A model generated the notes under the pieces. The model did no database searches. It was not told where the DNA came from and saw only the letters and a program-made list of their open reading frames with translations. Source: Mycoplasmataceae bacterium (lineage in GTDB: Bacteria > Bacillota_I > Bacilli_A > Mycoplasmatales > Mycoplasmoidaceae). Taken from it: a stretch of DNA of 64,000 nucleotides. Location of the stretch: assembly GCA_031282505.1 (NCBI GenBank), contig JAITDP010000007.1, positions 34,747-98,746 of the forward strand, written 5' to 3'. The translations under genes and the position numbers were made by a program. Positions within the stretch are counted from its first letter, which is position 1, and each line of letters begins with the position of its first letter. Shown here piece after piece: positions 43,439 to 54,610 of this stretch.

Positions 43439-44392
43439 TATTTATTCCTTCCTTTATTTTGTTCAGATAGAGTATTCCTTTCTCAAAAAACTCCTTTAGT
43501 ATAGCCTTGTATATTTCTATTTATTTTACTATCTCTCAATCTTTTAATCGCATAAGCAACATATTTTTTTTCCAATTCTATTCCGGAAAATTTTCTTTCT
43601 AGTTTATTTGCTACTACTGCTGTTGTTCCACTTCCTAAAAAACAGTCAAAAACAAAATCACCCTTATTAGAAGATGCTAAAATCATTTTCGCTATTAGTT
43701 TTTCTGGTTTTTGGGTTGGATGATCGGTATTTTCGGCCATACTCCAATATGGTATTGTTATGTCATCCCAAAAATTACTTGGACAAGTGTCTCTGAAATT
43801 ACCACATTTAGTTTTTTGCCAATCCTTATTTTCGCCATTTTTTTTATATGGAGCTATTACTTTTCTTCTAATTTTAACATCATCAATGTTGAAAGTAAAT
43901 TTATCTTTATCCACTGTAGCGAACCAAATGTCTTCCATGCCATTTTTTCAATTTGCTTTTGCTCCTCTACCTTTTTCTCTTTGTCAAGTTATACGATTTT
44001 GGATAGTAAAAAATTCATCAATAACTTTTGAAATTGTTAATGATGATTTCCAGTCACAACAAACATATAAACTTGCATTGTCTTTAAGTTTTGGTTTTAT
44101 AAGCGATAATCATTTTTTTGTTCATGAGTAATATTCATCATCAGACATCCTGTTAAACTTTTTAGAAGAATAAGTTTTCGATAAGTTATAAGGCGGATCA
44201 ACAATTAATAAATCTATAACTTTATCTGGCAATTGTTTAATAATTTTAAAACAATCGCCAAATAAAATTTTATCAGTTATTTGAGAGAGAGAGAGAGAGA
44301 GAACTTTTTACCGCTTCGCAAACTAATTTATCAACATTAATTTTCGAAGAATTTAATGTTTTATTTTTTGGTGAATATCATTTATTATTCAT
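43438..44392 (-). CDS. Phase-variable type II DNA methyltransferase (adenine/N4-cytosine, beta class), out of frame at a (TC)10 tract
   Basis: The catalytic motif 'LLIVDPPYNLSK' precedes the SAM motif 'FDCFLGSGTTAVVANKL' and 'FSGIELEKKYVAYA'; this order defines the beta class. 'NTDHPTQKPEKL' is also typical. The only sensible start, ATG 44392, follows TATAAT by 10 nt. From it the frame enters a (TC)10 tract (44302-44283) and stops at TAA 44272-44270 after 40 codons. The catalytic frame begins on the other side and needs 8 or 11 TC units; 11 would give 318 residues. Inferred: a simple-sequence ON/OFF switch, OFF in this sequence, with downstream restriction gene coupled. Confidence 0.85.
44283..44302. 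repeat. (GA)10 / (TC)10 dinucleotide tract in the methyltransferase gene
   Basis: Ten GA units on the plus strand, 90 nt inside the gene from its ATG. Frame arithmetic: the catalytic frame is reached when 2n+2 is divisible by three (n = 8 or 11). Confidence 0.93.
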
Positions 44393-44402
44393 AATGATAT
44401 TA

Positions 44403-44408
44403 ATTATA
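44403..44408 (-). promoter_or_regulatory. R-M operon promoter (-10)
   Basis: Minus TATAAT 10 nt before the methyltransferase ATG and only 13 bp from the left end of the IS. Confidence 0.6.
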
Positions 44409-44420
44409 ATGGCAGGGGTG

Positions 44421-45819
44421 TAGGTTAGGCCCTCAAAAGTGGAGAACTATTGATATTATCATAGATTTCACTCTCGTATTTTAACTTTTTTAATAAATCA
44501 TCATTTTTTATATTGCATTCATGCATTTTTTCTAATAAGAATTTGTATGGGGTTTTAAAACCTAAGCATTTCTGCGGACGAACGTAATTGTACCATCACA
44601 AATATTTTTTAAACAAACTTTCAATTTCATCAAGTGTTAATTTTGTTTTAATTTTATAAAAACATTCTGTCTTTCAGCAATTTCAAAAATATTCAATTTC
44701 CCTACTCTACCGGCTGAAATGAAAACTTTTAGTTTCTTTAAAAGTTCTCTGTTTAAATAAGATAAGTGGTTTCTGCCATGGTCTGTATTGATAATACTTC
44801 CGCTATGAAACTGTGTTTCAATATATGTTTTATTAACTAATTTTTCATCATTAAAGTAAGAAACATTTGCACCAAAAACAAATTTTGAACATAAGTCGAT
44901 TGTTGCACACGCTCAGCTTCATTCTTTCGGTGCACCAATAGTTTTCATACATGTTGTGTCACTCGAAAATATTTGCAATGGTATATTTGTTTTCGTAATA
45001 CCATCTAAAATATTAGGTACATTAGCATTAATATCTTTATCTTCAGCTGGTCTTCGATGTTTTATTAAATATTTTGTCGAAAATATTTTAAGACGAACTT
45101 TGGAAGTTCTTATTTGCTTGAGTGTTATTGAAGGATCAATTTCTTTGACAATTGGTAATATTCCATCTCTTCCTAAATTTGAATTAAATTCATTTGCTAA
45201 ATATGCTTTTTTAACAACATTGTCAATATGCTTTAATCTTTCGATAATATCCTGTCTTATTTTAGTAGGTTTATAAAAAGTATAATTAGGAATGTCTCAG
45301 ATTCCGATAATTCTATTAATACTTGAAGATAATTTTCCCTTCCTCTCCTTAATTTTAATGTTAGCATCTTTTTGTATTGATCTGCCAGTTTTTTCTCTAT
45401 ACAATTCATCATATATTTTTACAATACCAATCAATTCTTCTTTGGTTGCATCTTCAAATCTTGGCTTATAAACTTTTGACATATTTACGATTTTATTATG
45501 GTGTATTTTGTACCATCTGTAAGAAGATTTTTTTGATGGAATAAAACTTTTCTCTTTGCATTTTTTGTAAATTCTAACTCATTGATAAATAATTAATGCA
45601 TCAACATTACTGCAGCGTTGTGTAATATAAAATTTAGATTCTTTTCTGATAACAAATTTTTTTCAATTAATTCATTGCCAAGGAACGAAGCAGTTTCACC
45701 GCTTAAAAAACGTTTAACATATGATAAACGAACTTTAGGTGTCAGTATATTTAAGAAAGTATTTTGTATAGGTTTCATCGGCAAAGTATGATGTTCTCCA
45801 CTTTTGAGGGCCAGACTAA
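44421..45819 (-). mobile_element. IS3-like insertion sequence
   Basis: About 1.4 kb bounded by inverted ends sharing 'ggccctcaaaagtggagaac': left from 44421, right (reverse complement) ending near 45819. Contains a DDE transposase on the minus strand. No clear target-site duplication was found. The right end supplies the last codon or two and the stop of lon. Confidence 0.82.
44425..45778 (-). pseudogene. IS3-family transposase, broken in frame
   Basis: A short upstream frame (ATG 45778 to TAA 45593, 61 codons, 'YVKRFLSGETASFLGNELIE') overlaps a second frame that continues 'DALIIYQWVRIYKKC' and then the rve core: 'QIFSSDTTCMKTIG' (Asp 1) and 'IINTDHGRNHLSYL' (Asp 2). Two candidate -1 slippery heptamers occur in the overlap, T-TTT-TTA (45710-45704) and A-AAT-TTT (45635-45629), compatible with IS3-type OrfAB fusion. 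A further shift at about 44695-44710 separates 'ISAGRVG' from 'REIEYFW', which carries the catalytic Glu. About five residues are missing there, so it is a deletion and the copy is probably dead. Confidence 0.75.
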
Positions 45820-48164
45820 CGTAAGAAGATTGAATTATAAATTTCGTTATACGTTTCAACTAAATGTATATCAATGTTATCACGAATTTCTTTTGGGATA
45901 TCCTCTAGATATCTTTCATCATCTTTAGGAATAAAGAATTCAGTTACACCACCACGAAAAGCACTAATAACTTTTTCCCTTACCCCACCAATAATTCCAA
46001 CCTTACCACGTAGTGTTATTTCTCCAGTCATAGCAATGTTGTTAGGAACAGTACGTTTGCTTAAAGCAGATATTATTGCTGTTGTAAGAGTTACACCAGC
46101 GCTTGGACCATCTTTAGGAATTCCGCCGCTTGGAACATGGATGTGTAAATCAATAGCAGCAAAATCAATATTTTCTAATCCAAATACATCAGCATGTGCT
46201 TTAACATACCCTAATGCCACTTGTGCTGATTCTTTCATTGTTTCTTTTAAGTTACCAGTAATGGTAATAGCACCCTTACCTTTAAAAGAAGTAACTTCAA
46301 TTGGAAGTAAATCTCCACCAGCAGAAGTATAAGCCATACCATTTACAATACCTGATAAAGTTTTTTCATCTTTAATATTGTAATCAAAGATTATCTTGCC
46401 TAAATAAGATATTATTTTTTCTTTACTGTCAATAACTTCATTAATTTGTTCACCACTTTGTAATTTAACAACAAGTTTACGAGCAATTTTTTGGAACACA
46501 CGTTCTAACTCACGTACACCAGCTTCTCTTGTGTAATGACGAATGATAAACATAATTGAATCATCAGTGAAAGATAAATTATCTTCATTAATTCCTGTAT
46601 TATCTAAAGTTCGCTTAATTAAATAGTTTTTAGCAATGTGCATTTTTTCGTGTTCTGTATAACTAGTTAACTCAATAATTTCCAAACGGTCATATAATGG
46701 AGCAGGAATTTGATCAATATAATTTGCTGTACAAATAAACATAACATTACTTAGATCGTAGTTTTCTTCAATATAGTTATCACTAAACATTGTGTTTTGT
46801 TCTGGATCTAAAACTTCTAATAAAGCACTAGATGGATCACCTTTATAACCATCAGAACCTAGTTTATCAATTTCGTCCAATAAAAATACTGGATTGATTA
46901 CACCAGCTTGTTTCATGCCTTTAATAATACGTCCAGGCATAGAACCTAAATATGTACGTCTATGTCCTCTAATTTCTGACTCATCTTTAACACCACCTAA
47001 AGATACTTTTACAAATTTCTTTTCAATTGCATTTGCAATAGATTTAGCTAAACTAGTTTTACCAACACCTGGTGGACCAGCAAGACAAATAATTGGTGAT
47101 TTACCTTTTGGAGCACGAGCACGTACTGCTAAATACTCAACAATTCTTTCTTTAACTTTTTCAAGTCCATAATGAGATTCTTCAAGTTCTTTTTTAACTT
47201 TATTGATGTCAATGTTATCATTTGTTTTTTGTCATCAAGGTAAGTTTAATAATCATTCAATGTATTGTTTAGTAATAGCGTTTTCTTGACTCATGCCACT
47301 AGTCTCCATACGATTGATTTCAGCTAAAACTTTTTCTTTAATGTGATTAGGGTATGGATTCTCTTCTAAACGCTTCTTATAAGAATTAATATCACTTTCA
47401 CCTGGATTAATTTTACCAAGTTCATCTTTAACAGCTTTCATTTTTTCTCTTAAATAAAATTCTTTTTGTTGTTTACTTAATGTTTCATTAACTTTTTTAT
47501 TAATTTCTAAATCAACTTCTGTTTTCAACTTATCATCAGAATCATTGGAAATCTTTTCATTAAAAAATGCAATACCAATATCAAGACGTTTTACTACATC
47601 TGTTTCTTTTAAAATACTGCTACGAATATCTTTGTATTTTACAAAATCACTAGCGGTTGCAAAGTCAATGATCTCGTCAATAGATGAACCAACAGAATTG
47701 GAAGATAAAAATTCTTGCAATTTATCATTGTCTTTTTTATTTTTAATAGCATATTTTTTAAACGAAGAAATAAATGTATTCATTTTATTTGGAATTTCTT
47801 GTGAAGTAGTATTTAAATCTCTTACAGGTTCAGCTTCACCGACGCACAAATCGTTTTCAACTTTAAATTCTTTAATCATCATACGTTTCAAACATTTAAA
47901 TTTAATTGCGTATACATCTTTTTTACTTTGTTTAACAGTGATAAATTCACACAATGTACAAATTGTATAAACATCTTTAAGTTTTGGATCGTCAATGTCA
48001 GGGTTGTTTTGTGTTAATAATAAAAATCGTTTATTATTTTTGTTATCTTCTAAATATTTTTTAACAACGTTAATTGTTTTTGGTCTACCAGCCACGATAG
48101 AATTTTCAGTAGATGGTAGAGCAATTAGTTCTCTTGAAATTATTATGTTATATTTTGATACCAT
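45816..48164 (-). CDS. lon: ATP-dependent protease Lon
   Basis: 782 residues. N-terminal LAN domain, coiled-coil ('FYLREKMKAVKDELG'), AAA+ module with Walker A 'AGPPGVGKTSLAK' and Walker B 'PVFLLDEIDKLG'. The protease domain has Ser in 'KDGPSAGVTLT' and Lys in 'REKVISAFRGG'. Main soluble quality-control protease of mollicutes. The stop TAG (45818-45816) lies in the terminal sequence of the adjacent IS, so the C-terminus 'NSIFLR' may have been trimmed or altered by insertion. Promoter TATAAT 48176-48171 is 6 nt before ATG. Confidence 0.97.
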
Positions 48165-48170
48165 GCTTTT

Positions 48171-48238
48171 ATTATATCAAAAATTAGCAACTTATGACAC
48201 TGACTGCTAAAATTTGTTAAAAAATTTTATTATATAGT
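48171..48238. promoter_or_regulatory. Divergent promoters for lon (-) and obg (+)
   Basis: Minus TATAAT 48176-48171 (6 nt to the lon ATG). Plus TATAGT 48233-48238 (9 nt to the obg ATG). No CIRCE-like inverted repeat for heat-shock control was seen. Confidence 0.55.
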
Positions 48239-48247
48239 ATTAATAAT

Positions 48248-49543
48248 ATGCAATTTGTTGATAACTGCAAGATATATGTAAAAGCTGGAAACGGTGGTGA
48301 TGGAATAGTTTCTTGACGAAGAGAAAAAAGTGTCCCCGAAGGTGGACCAGATGGAGGAAATGGTGGCAAAGGTGGAGATGTAATAATAATTGGAGACCAT
48401 AACAAAAATACATTGTTTGATTTAAGAAACAAAAAAAACATTGTTGCAAAAAATGGAGAAAGAGGTGGAAATCAGAAATCTAGTGGGCATGATGGAAAAA
48501 CTGAATACATCCCTGTACCATTAGGTACAACGGTATATGATGATAAAGGAAATGTGATCGTTGATATTCTTCATGACAATGAGTCTTATGTAATTTGTCA
48601 TGGTGGTAATGGCGGACATGGAAATGCCTTTTTTAAATCAAGTTTTAATCGCATTCCATCTTTACATGAACGAGGAGATATAGGGGAAGAAAAAAATATT
48701 GAACTACAAATTAGATATATGGCTGATATTGGGTTAGTTGGTTTACCAAACGCTGGTAAATCTACATTAATATCTAAAGTGTCTAATGCTTCTCCTAAAA
48801 TTGCTAATTATCAATTTACTACATTATCTCCTGTATTAGGAACAGTTAAAATTAATAATGATACATTAGTATTTGAAGATGTACCTGGATTAATTGAAGG
48901 TGCAAGTGACGGAAAAGGATTAGGAAAAAAATTTTTAAAACATATTGAGAGATGCTATATTTTAATTCATTTAATTTCATTAAGCAAAAACGATAACGAA
49001 GATATTGTTGGCGCTTACAATACAATTATTAATGAATTACAACAATATAGTTCCTATGTAAGTGAAAAGAAAATTATTTTAGTAGGAAATAAAATTGACA
49101 CAGATGATTTTCAAGACAATTTACAAAAATTAGAAAAATATCTAAATAAGAAAATTTTCACTATTAGTGCAAAAGAAAAAACAAATGTTGATAACTTACT
49201 TAAATTAATTTATGATGATTATCACAATATATTAGTTGAACTAAAAAAACAAAGTTCGCAAGAAAATGTTGTTTTAGTTAATGATGTTAAGTATGATGCC
49301 GAAACTTTAACAGATAAGCTAATACGTGCTACCACTGTTAAAAAAACTGGTGATCGTATTTATACAGTTTATTCTCAATATTTAGATTATTGATTTAATA
49401 AAATACCATTAGACACAAATGATAACATTATTCGGTTTAATCAAAAAATTGAAACAAGCAAAGCTGAAAACATGGCTAAAAAAATCGGTGCTGTTCCTGG
49501 TGATACATTGATAATTTGTGGTACAGAATTTACAATAGAATAG
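48248..49543 (+). CDS. obg: GTPase Obg/CgtA
   Basis: 431 residues. Glycine-rich Obg fold at the N-terminus ('GGPDGGNGGKGGDVI', 'GGNGGHGNAFFKSS'), GTPase domain with 'GLPNAGKSTLISKVS', 'DVPGLIEGAS' and 'NKID', then a C-terminal OCT domain ('FTIE' end). Acts in late 50S assembly. ATG 48248 gives the family start 'MQFVDNCKIYVKAGNGG'. Confidence 0.97.
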
Positions 49544-49605
49544 TCATTATTTTTTTTGCTCAATATTATAAATATTGAATTTTATGTAAGAATAATAAAA
49601 TGTTA

Positions 49606-49611
49606 TATAAT
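49606..49611 (+). promoter_or_regulatory. Promoter (-10) of the membrane-protein gene at 49618
   Basis: TATAAT 6 nt before ATG 49618; this supports 49618 over the in-frame upstream ATG at 49600. Confidence 0.6.
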
Positions 49612-49617
49612 ACAAAT

Positions 49618-50274
49618 ATGGAGAATACAACAACTACTAACCAAACACCACATAACCCAACTAAGACTACTTACGTTGATATTAATACTAAAACATTTTT
49701 TAATCACCACCAATTTAGCTTAAGAGACCTTGCAACTCGATTTGTTGTTTTTTTAGGTTTTTTCACAGCAATCTTTGCTGTTGTTTTAACCTTCTCTGTT
49801 CCTAATTTATCTTATGAAACAGGTTATTGAATTTTAAATTCATCCGTTGTCTCTGATGTATCATTAAATCCATTTGCTGTATTTTTAATTCTTTTGTTGG
49901 TTACATCAACTGTATGTACATTAGCATTCTGCTGTAATCATGTACTACATGTATTAAAAAAACAAGCAACTGTTAATCGTGCTTTATTAGTTTGTACTTT
50001 CTCTATTTTATTGGTAATATTTTCTTGAATTGTTTTTGCAATTGGAATTGCTAATAAATATGATTCTACATACATGCCTGTAGCTGGTGTAGGTCATATT
50101 GGTTATTTATTTGATTATGTTGAAAGTGATTGTGGAAATGGTTATGATTTATCTGCAACTGGTAAAATCTTAGCTGGAATCTTTGGAACTACAGTTGGAT
50201 TATTTGTAGTTGTTTACTACTTATTCAGAGAAAATATAGTTAATAACATAAAATTTGTTAAAAAAGTTGTATAG
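49618..50274 (+). CDS. Hypothetical four-TM membrane protein
   Basis: 218 residues. A ~45-residue Thr/Asn/His-rich cytoplasmic N-terminus is followed by four spans (about 47-68, 85-105, 120-142 and 182-202). A ~35-residue loop between the last two has 'YMPVAGVGHIGYLFDYVESD'. Ends with a basic tail. Not recognised. Followed after 11 bases by the HIT gene in the same direction. Confidence 0.72.
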
Positions 50275-50285
50275 TTATCTATTTC

Positions 50286-50693
50286 GTGGATAATTGCATA
50301 TTTTGTAAAATTATTAATAAAGAAATACCAGCCAATATTATTGCTGAAAATGATACAGCAATCGCATTTTTAGATATTAATCCATCAAGTGATGGTGAAG
50401 TACTTGTAATCTCAAAGAAACATTATTCTAACTTACAAGATACCCCGACTGAAACTCTTAAAGATGTTATGAGCTTAACTCACAAGGTTGTTGGTATGCT
50501 TGATTTATCATTAAAACCTATTGGCTACAATTATACAAGCAACCAAGGTGAAGCGGCTGGACAAATCATTGATCACTTCCACCTACATATCATTCCTAAA
50601 TATGATGTTAATGAAGGATATAAAGGAACGGTTGTAAACAAAAATATCCGTCCAATAGATGAAATTTTTAAAATAATAAAATCAAACAATTAG
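50286..50693 (+). CDS. HIT-family (histidine triad) protein
   Basis: 135 residues. The histidine triad 'HFHLHIIP' is near residue 98, with zinc-type Cys pair 'CIFCKI' at the N-terminus and 'FLDINPSSDGEVLVISKKH' as in HinT/Hit proteins. Hydrolyses nucleoside phosphoramidates or dinucleotides. GTG start at 50286 gives the canonical 'MDNCIFCKIINKEIP'. Probably co-transcribed with the preceding membrane protein. Confidence 0.95.
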   Translation: MDNCIFCKIINKEIPANIIAENDTAIAFLDINPSSDGEVLVISKKHYSNLQDTPTETLKDVMSLTHKVVGMLDLSLKPIGYNYTSNQGEAAGQIIDHFHLHIIPKYDVNEGYKGTVVNKNIRPIDEIFKIIKSNN

Positions 50694-50728
50694 GATCCAA
50701 TATTTTATACTTTTTATAAAATAAAATA

Positions 50729-50734
50729 TATAAT
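50729..50734 (+). promoter_or_regulatory. pyrG promoter (-10)
   Basis: TATAAT 11 nt before the pyrG ATG. No PyrR or initiation-control sequence is evident in the very short leader. Confidence 0.6.
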
Positions 50735-50745
50735 TTTACTTATAA

Positions 50746-52338
50746 ATGAAAGAATGCAAATTTATCTTTATATTTGGAGGAGTATATAGTTCACTTGGCA
50801 AAGGTATCACTGCATCTTCTATAACTCGTATTCTTCGTGAATTAGGAAATAAAGTTAGTATGGCTAAATTTGAACCATACTTAAACGTTAATCCTGGTTT
50901 AATGTCACCTTATCAACACGGAGAAGTATATGTAACATATGACAAAGGGGAAACGGATTTAGATTTAGGTTCTTATGAACGTATAGGTGGAATTAGAGTG
51001 AGTAAGAATAATTACATCACTAGTGGATCTGTTTACCAAGAAATAATTAATAAAGAGCGAGATGGGTATTACGGTGGAAAAACAGTTCAAGTTGTTCCGC
51101 ATGTTACAGGGAAGTTTAAAGAAAGACTATATGATATAGTTGAGAAAGAAAAACCAGATTTTTGTGTAGTTGAAATTGGTGGAACAATTGGTGATATAGA
51201 ATCATTAGCCATTGTTGAAGCAATTTGTGAAATAAAAAAAGAAGTTGGAAGAGAACGATTCTTACCAATTCTTTGTGCCCCTTTAATTCTATTAGGTGGT
51301 ACAACTGGTGAATTAAAAACTAAACCTTGTCAACATGCTTACCGTGAACTTTGTAATTTAGGAATTCAATCAGAGATGGTTATTTTGCGTAGTGAAGTTG
51401 ATATCACTACAGACGTTATTGAAAAAATGGCAATTCATTGTCACATCCAATCTGATTACGTTTTTGTTAATAAAACATTGCCAAGTGTTTATTTTTTGCC
51501 AACAGAATTATACAAACAAGGTTTACATAATTCTATTTATAAATATTTTGGTTTGAAATTATCTTCTAGCAATAATCTTAATGCATGGAATAATTACATT
51601 AGTAAAATTAAAAAAATTAACAAGCAAATCACTATTGCTATGGTTGGAAAATATATGGAACTACATGATGCTTATGCATCAGTAATTGAAGCATTACGAC
51701 TTGGTGGCTGAGAATGTGGTGTCAATGTAAATATAAAATGAATTCAATCAGATCCAATTGTTAGATCTAATGTTAAAACATTTTTAAATGGCGTCGATGG
51801 AATCATTGTACCTGGTGGGTTTGGCGGAAGAGGTACTGATGGTATTCTTGAAGTAATAAGATATGCAAGAATTAATAAGATACCATATCTTGGAATATGT
51901 TATGGTATGCAATTGTCAGCAATTGAATTTGCAAGAAATGTATTAGGATGAAAAGATGCAAACACAACCGAAATTGATCCTAAAACAAAACACCCAATAT
52001 TCGATTACATTGATGGAAGAATGAGATTAGGTGAAGAAAAATGTATTATTGAAGACAAAAACACATTAGCATACAAAATGTATAAAAATAAAATTGTTTT
52101 AGAACGTCACCGTCACCGTTGAGAGTTTAATAACGATTATTTAGAAATATTCAAAAAAAATGGATATGTAATATCAGCCCACTCTAACGACGAAAAACAT
52201 ACTGCTGAAATGGCCGAGATTAAAAACCACCCTTTTTTCTTTGGAGGACAATTCCACCCAGAGTTCTCATCAAAACCTAATAACAACGATCCATGCTTTA
52301 TTGGACTAATTAAAGCAGCAATTAAATTTCATAAATAA
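50746..52338 (+). CDS. pyrG: CTP synthase
   Basis: 530 residues. Synthetase domain: '[16 protein letters not shown]', 'DPYLNVNPG'-like region read as '[20 protein letters not shown]', and '[12 protein letters not shown]'. Glutaminase domain: '[12 protein letters not shown]', Cys in '[13 protein letters not shown]', and His-Glu in '[10 protein letters not shown]'. Converts UTP to CTP using glutamine. Six TGA Trp codons, all in the second half. Converges with the glycosyltransferase gene, three bases apart. Confidence 0.97.
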
Positions 52339-52341
52339 TAT

Positions 52342-53274
52342 TTATATTTTTGAATATTTTCTATTCATTAATACATACGCTCTTCTTCATAATGATAAAC
52401 TAGTGTGATATTTTCTTTCATCACTACTAACAATACTATTTAATTCTCTAATTGCATTTTTATACATAGGTTTGTCATTGTTTTTTAAAAAAACTCATGA
52501 AATTCATGAAACACAAGTGTTGTAGAAATTTGCAACAAAAAAAGGATTTTTGCATTCAGTTTTTATATAAGAAAGTGCTTGCAAAATAGGCCTAAATGAC
52601 ATAGTGTTTGCATTATTTGACATATTCTTTTTTGTGATAATGTATATATAAGTATGAGCAGTACAAAAAGAAAGGTTTGGTTTTTTGTCAAAAATAATAC
52701 TATTAAGATATAAATCTTCAAACATGGTAATATTGTCTATATGGGGTATCTTGTCAAAATTAATTTTTTTTAAAAACTTCATACTGTATAATTTGTTCCA
52801 CATATAACCAAAGTCAGCATGAGTTATATAACGAGAATATTTTGTGTGTTTATTAAAATTATTCGCAACAATAGTTCTTTTAAATGTATTATGTCTTCAC
52901 CAAACTGTTTTGCTACAAACTAAGTCAGTGTCAGGTTTTATGCATTTAACAATTAATGAAAATGCATTTTTCGTATAGTAGTCATCAGCATCAAGAAAAA
53001 TACATCATTTTGTATGAACGTTAGCAACTAGTTCACTACGTGTATAACTCAATCCTTTATTTTCTCTTGAAATTATTTCAAGTTTAGACTCAGGAAGGGT
53101 TTTTTGTATTTTTTGTAAAACAGATAAAGTACTGTCCTTAGAACCATCATCAATAACTAAAATTTTAATTTTATCTTGATCGTATGTTTGATCTAAAATA
53201 GAGTTGATAGCACGAGCAATCGTTGTAGATGCATTATATGCTGGAATCAATACGGTAATAGTTTCACTATTCAT
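52342..53274 (-). CDS. Family 2 glycosyltransferase
   Basis: 310 residues. GT-A fold signatures: 'VLIPAYNASTTIARAINSIL' at the N-terminus, 'VIDDGSKDST', and the DxD-type 'IFLDADDYY' near residue 95. The C-terminal half is variable with 'FEDLYLNSIIF' (acidic ED motif). Transfers sugars from nucleotide donors to lipids or surface glycans; acceptor unknown. No membrane span. Monocistronic between convergent pyrG and divergent YitT-like gene. Confidence 0.9.
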
Positions 53275-53283
53275 ATTTAAATT

Positions 53284-53314
53284 ATTATAAATGCTTTCTA
53301 TTTTTTTATATAAT
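53284..53314. promoter_or_regulatory. Divergent promoters for glycosyltransferase (-) and YitT-like gene (+)
   Basis: Minus TATAAT 53289-53284 (9 nt to ATG 53274); plus TATAAT 53309-53314 (6 nt to GTG 53321). Confidence 0.55.
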
Positions 53315-53320
53315 CTCTAT

Positions 53321-54610
53321 GTGAAGCGTAAAGCTACTTTGCCAAAATCTTTTTCTTATAAAACCTCAATAATTAGGTTTAATTTTTTTATGAAAATTAA
53401 AAAAATGAGATATAAAATTTTAATTGCTATTTTATTAGGAATTATCAACTCATTAGTATTAACTTTATTTATAAAAAACACAACATTGTATTCTGGTGGA
53501 ACAAGTGCTTTTTTCTTAGGTGTTGGTCGTTTTACTAGAACTTACTTAAACATTCATGGTGGAGCAACACCTGAACAAATTAATATTATTTACAATTTAA
53601 TATATTGAGGTGGATATTTGCTAATGAATATTCCTCTTTTTGTTGTTGGTTACAAACATATTGGAAAAAACTTTGCAATATTATCATTATGTTTTGTTGT
53701 TTCTGATCGTTGTTCAGGATTTTTATATGGATTATTAGGAGACAACTTTGTACTTGATATTTTTGGTACAACAACTGGAATGAACACTTACATTTCTAGT
53801 CACTATGGATTAGATGTAGTTTATTTCAATCCGAATATATTTACAGCTAATAACGATCTTGATTGAACAGGAGTTTGAACAAAAAATATTGTTGCGGAAA
53901 ATATTGATTCACGTAACCTTGATGCTGTTGAAGCAATACGTTCTGGAAACAATGTAAGAGTAATTTCATTATTCTTTTACTCTTTAGTCTTTTCTAGTTC
54001 GTCAGCATTCATAACATCTATATTGTTTGTAATCGGTGGTTCTACTGCTGGCAGTGATTTTATTACTGTATATTACAGTGTTAAGAAACACAAAGACCTT
54101 GGATTGATGTATGGTATCATCAACGCATTATTTATGATCTCTGGATATTTAATTGGAAGCTATATGTCTGGTGCTTTCATATGAAATGACATATCACACA
54201 ATCATAGTGAATTATTAGATAGCACATTAAAGAATGGCAATCAATTATTAGATATTAATAATTTGTTTTCTGCCAATATTGTAATTTCATTAGTAACACT
54301 ATTCATCTCTGGTGCATTTATTTCAAAACTATTCCCTTCTAAAAAACTTGTAAAATGTGAAGTATCATCTAATAAAAATATTGAAATTGATGAATTGATT
54401 TTCAATACAGACAATTTCCCAAAAATAATTCCTATCAAAAGAGCTGTTGCTGCCAAACAACACACACTACGTTTCATATGTTCTTACCTTGCTTATCCGC
54501 AAATTTATCAAGAGATTAGAAAGATTGATAAAGATGCATTAATATTAACAGATTTCGTAAGCGATATCGACGGTCCCATTGATCTATATAAAAATAATTT
54601 TGGAAATTAA
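53321..54610 (+). CDS. YitT-family (DUF161/DUF2179-like) membrane protein
   Basis: 429 residues. Five to six membrane spans; 'LLGIINSLVLTLFIKNTTLY' then 'SGGTSAFFLGVGRF' matches the YitT start ('G..N.F....L..GG.tGi'). 'FVIGGSTAGSDFITVYYSVK' is the second glycine motif. The soluble C-terminus 'CSYLAYPQIYQEIRKIDKDA' resembles DUF2179. A large extracytoplasmic loop (about 165-235) is unusual. GTG 53321 was chosen for its TATAAT spacing; ATG 53291, ten codons upstream, is possible. Transport function of this family is not established. Confidence 0.8.

Noticed and set aside
43711..44131. Plus-strand hydrophobic frames opposite the methyltransferase gene
   Set aside because: Antisense shadows; the minus strand carries clear methyltransferase motifs.
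44421..45819. Active, intact insertion sequence
   Set aside because: The frame breaks again just before the catalytic Glu with about five residues missing, which programmed slippage would not explain.
48217..48449. Proline- or His-rich minus-strand frames at the start of obg
   Set aside because: Created by the Gly-rich codons of the Obg fold on the other strand.
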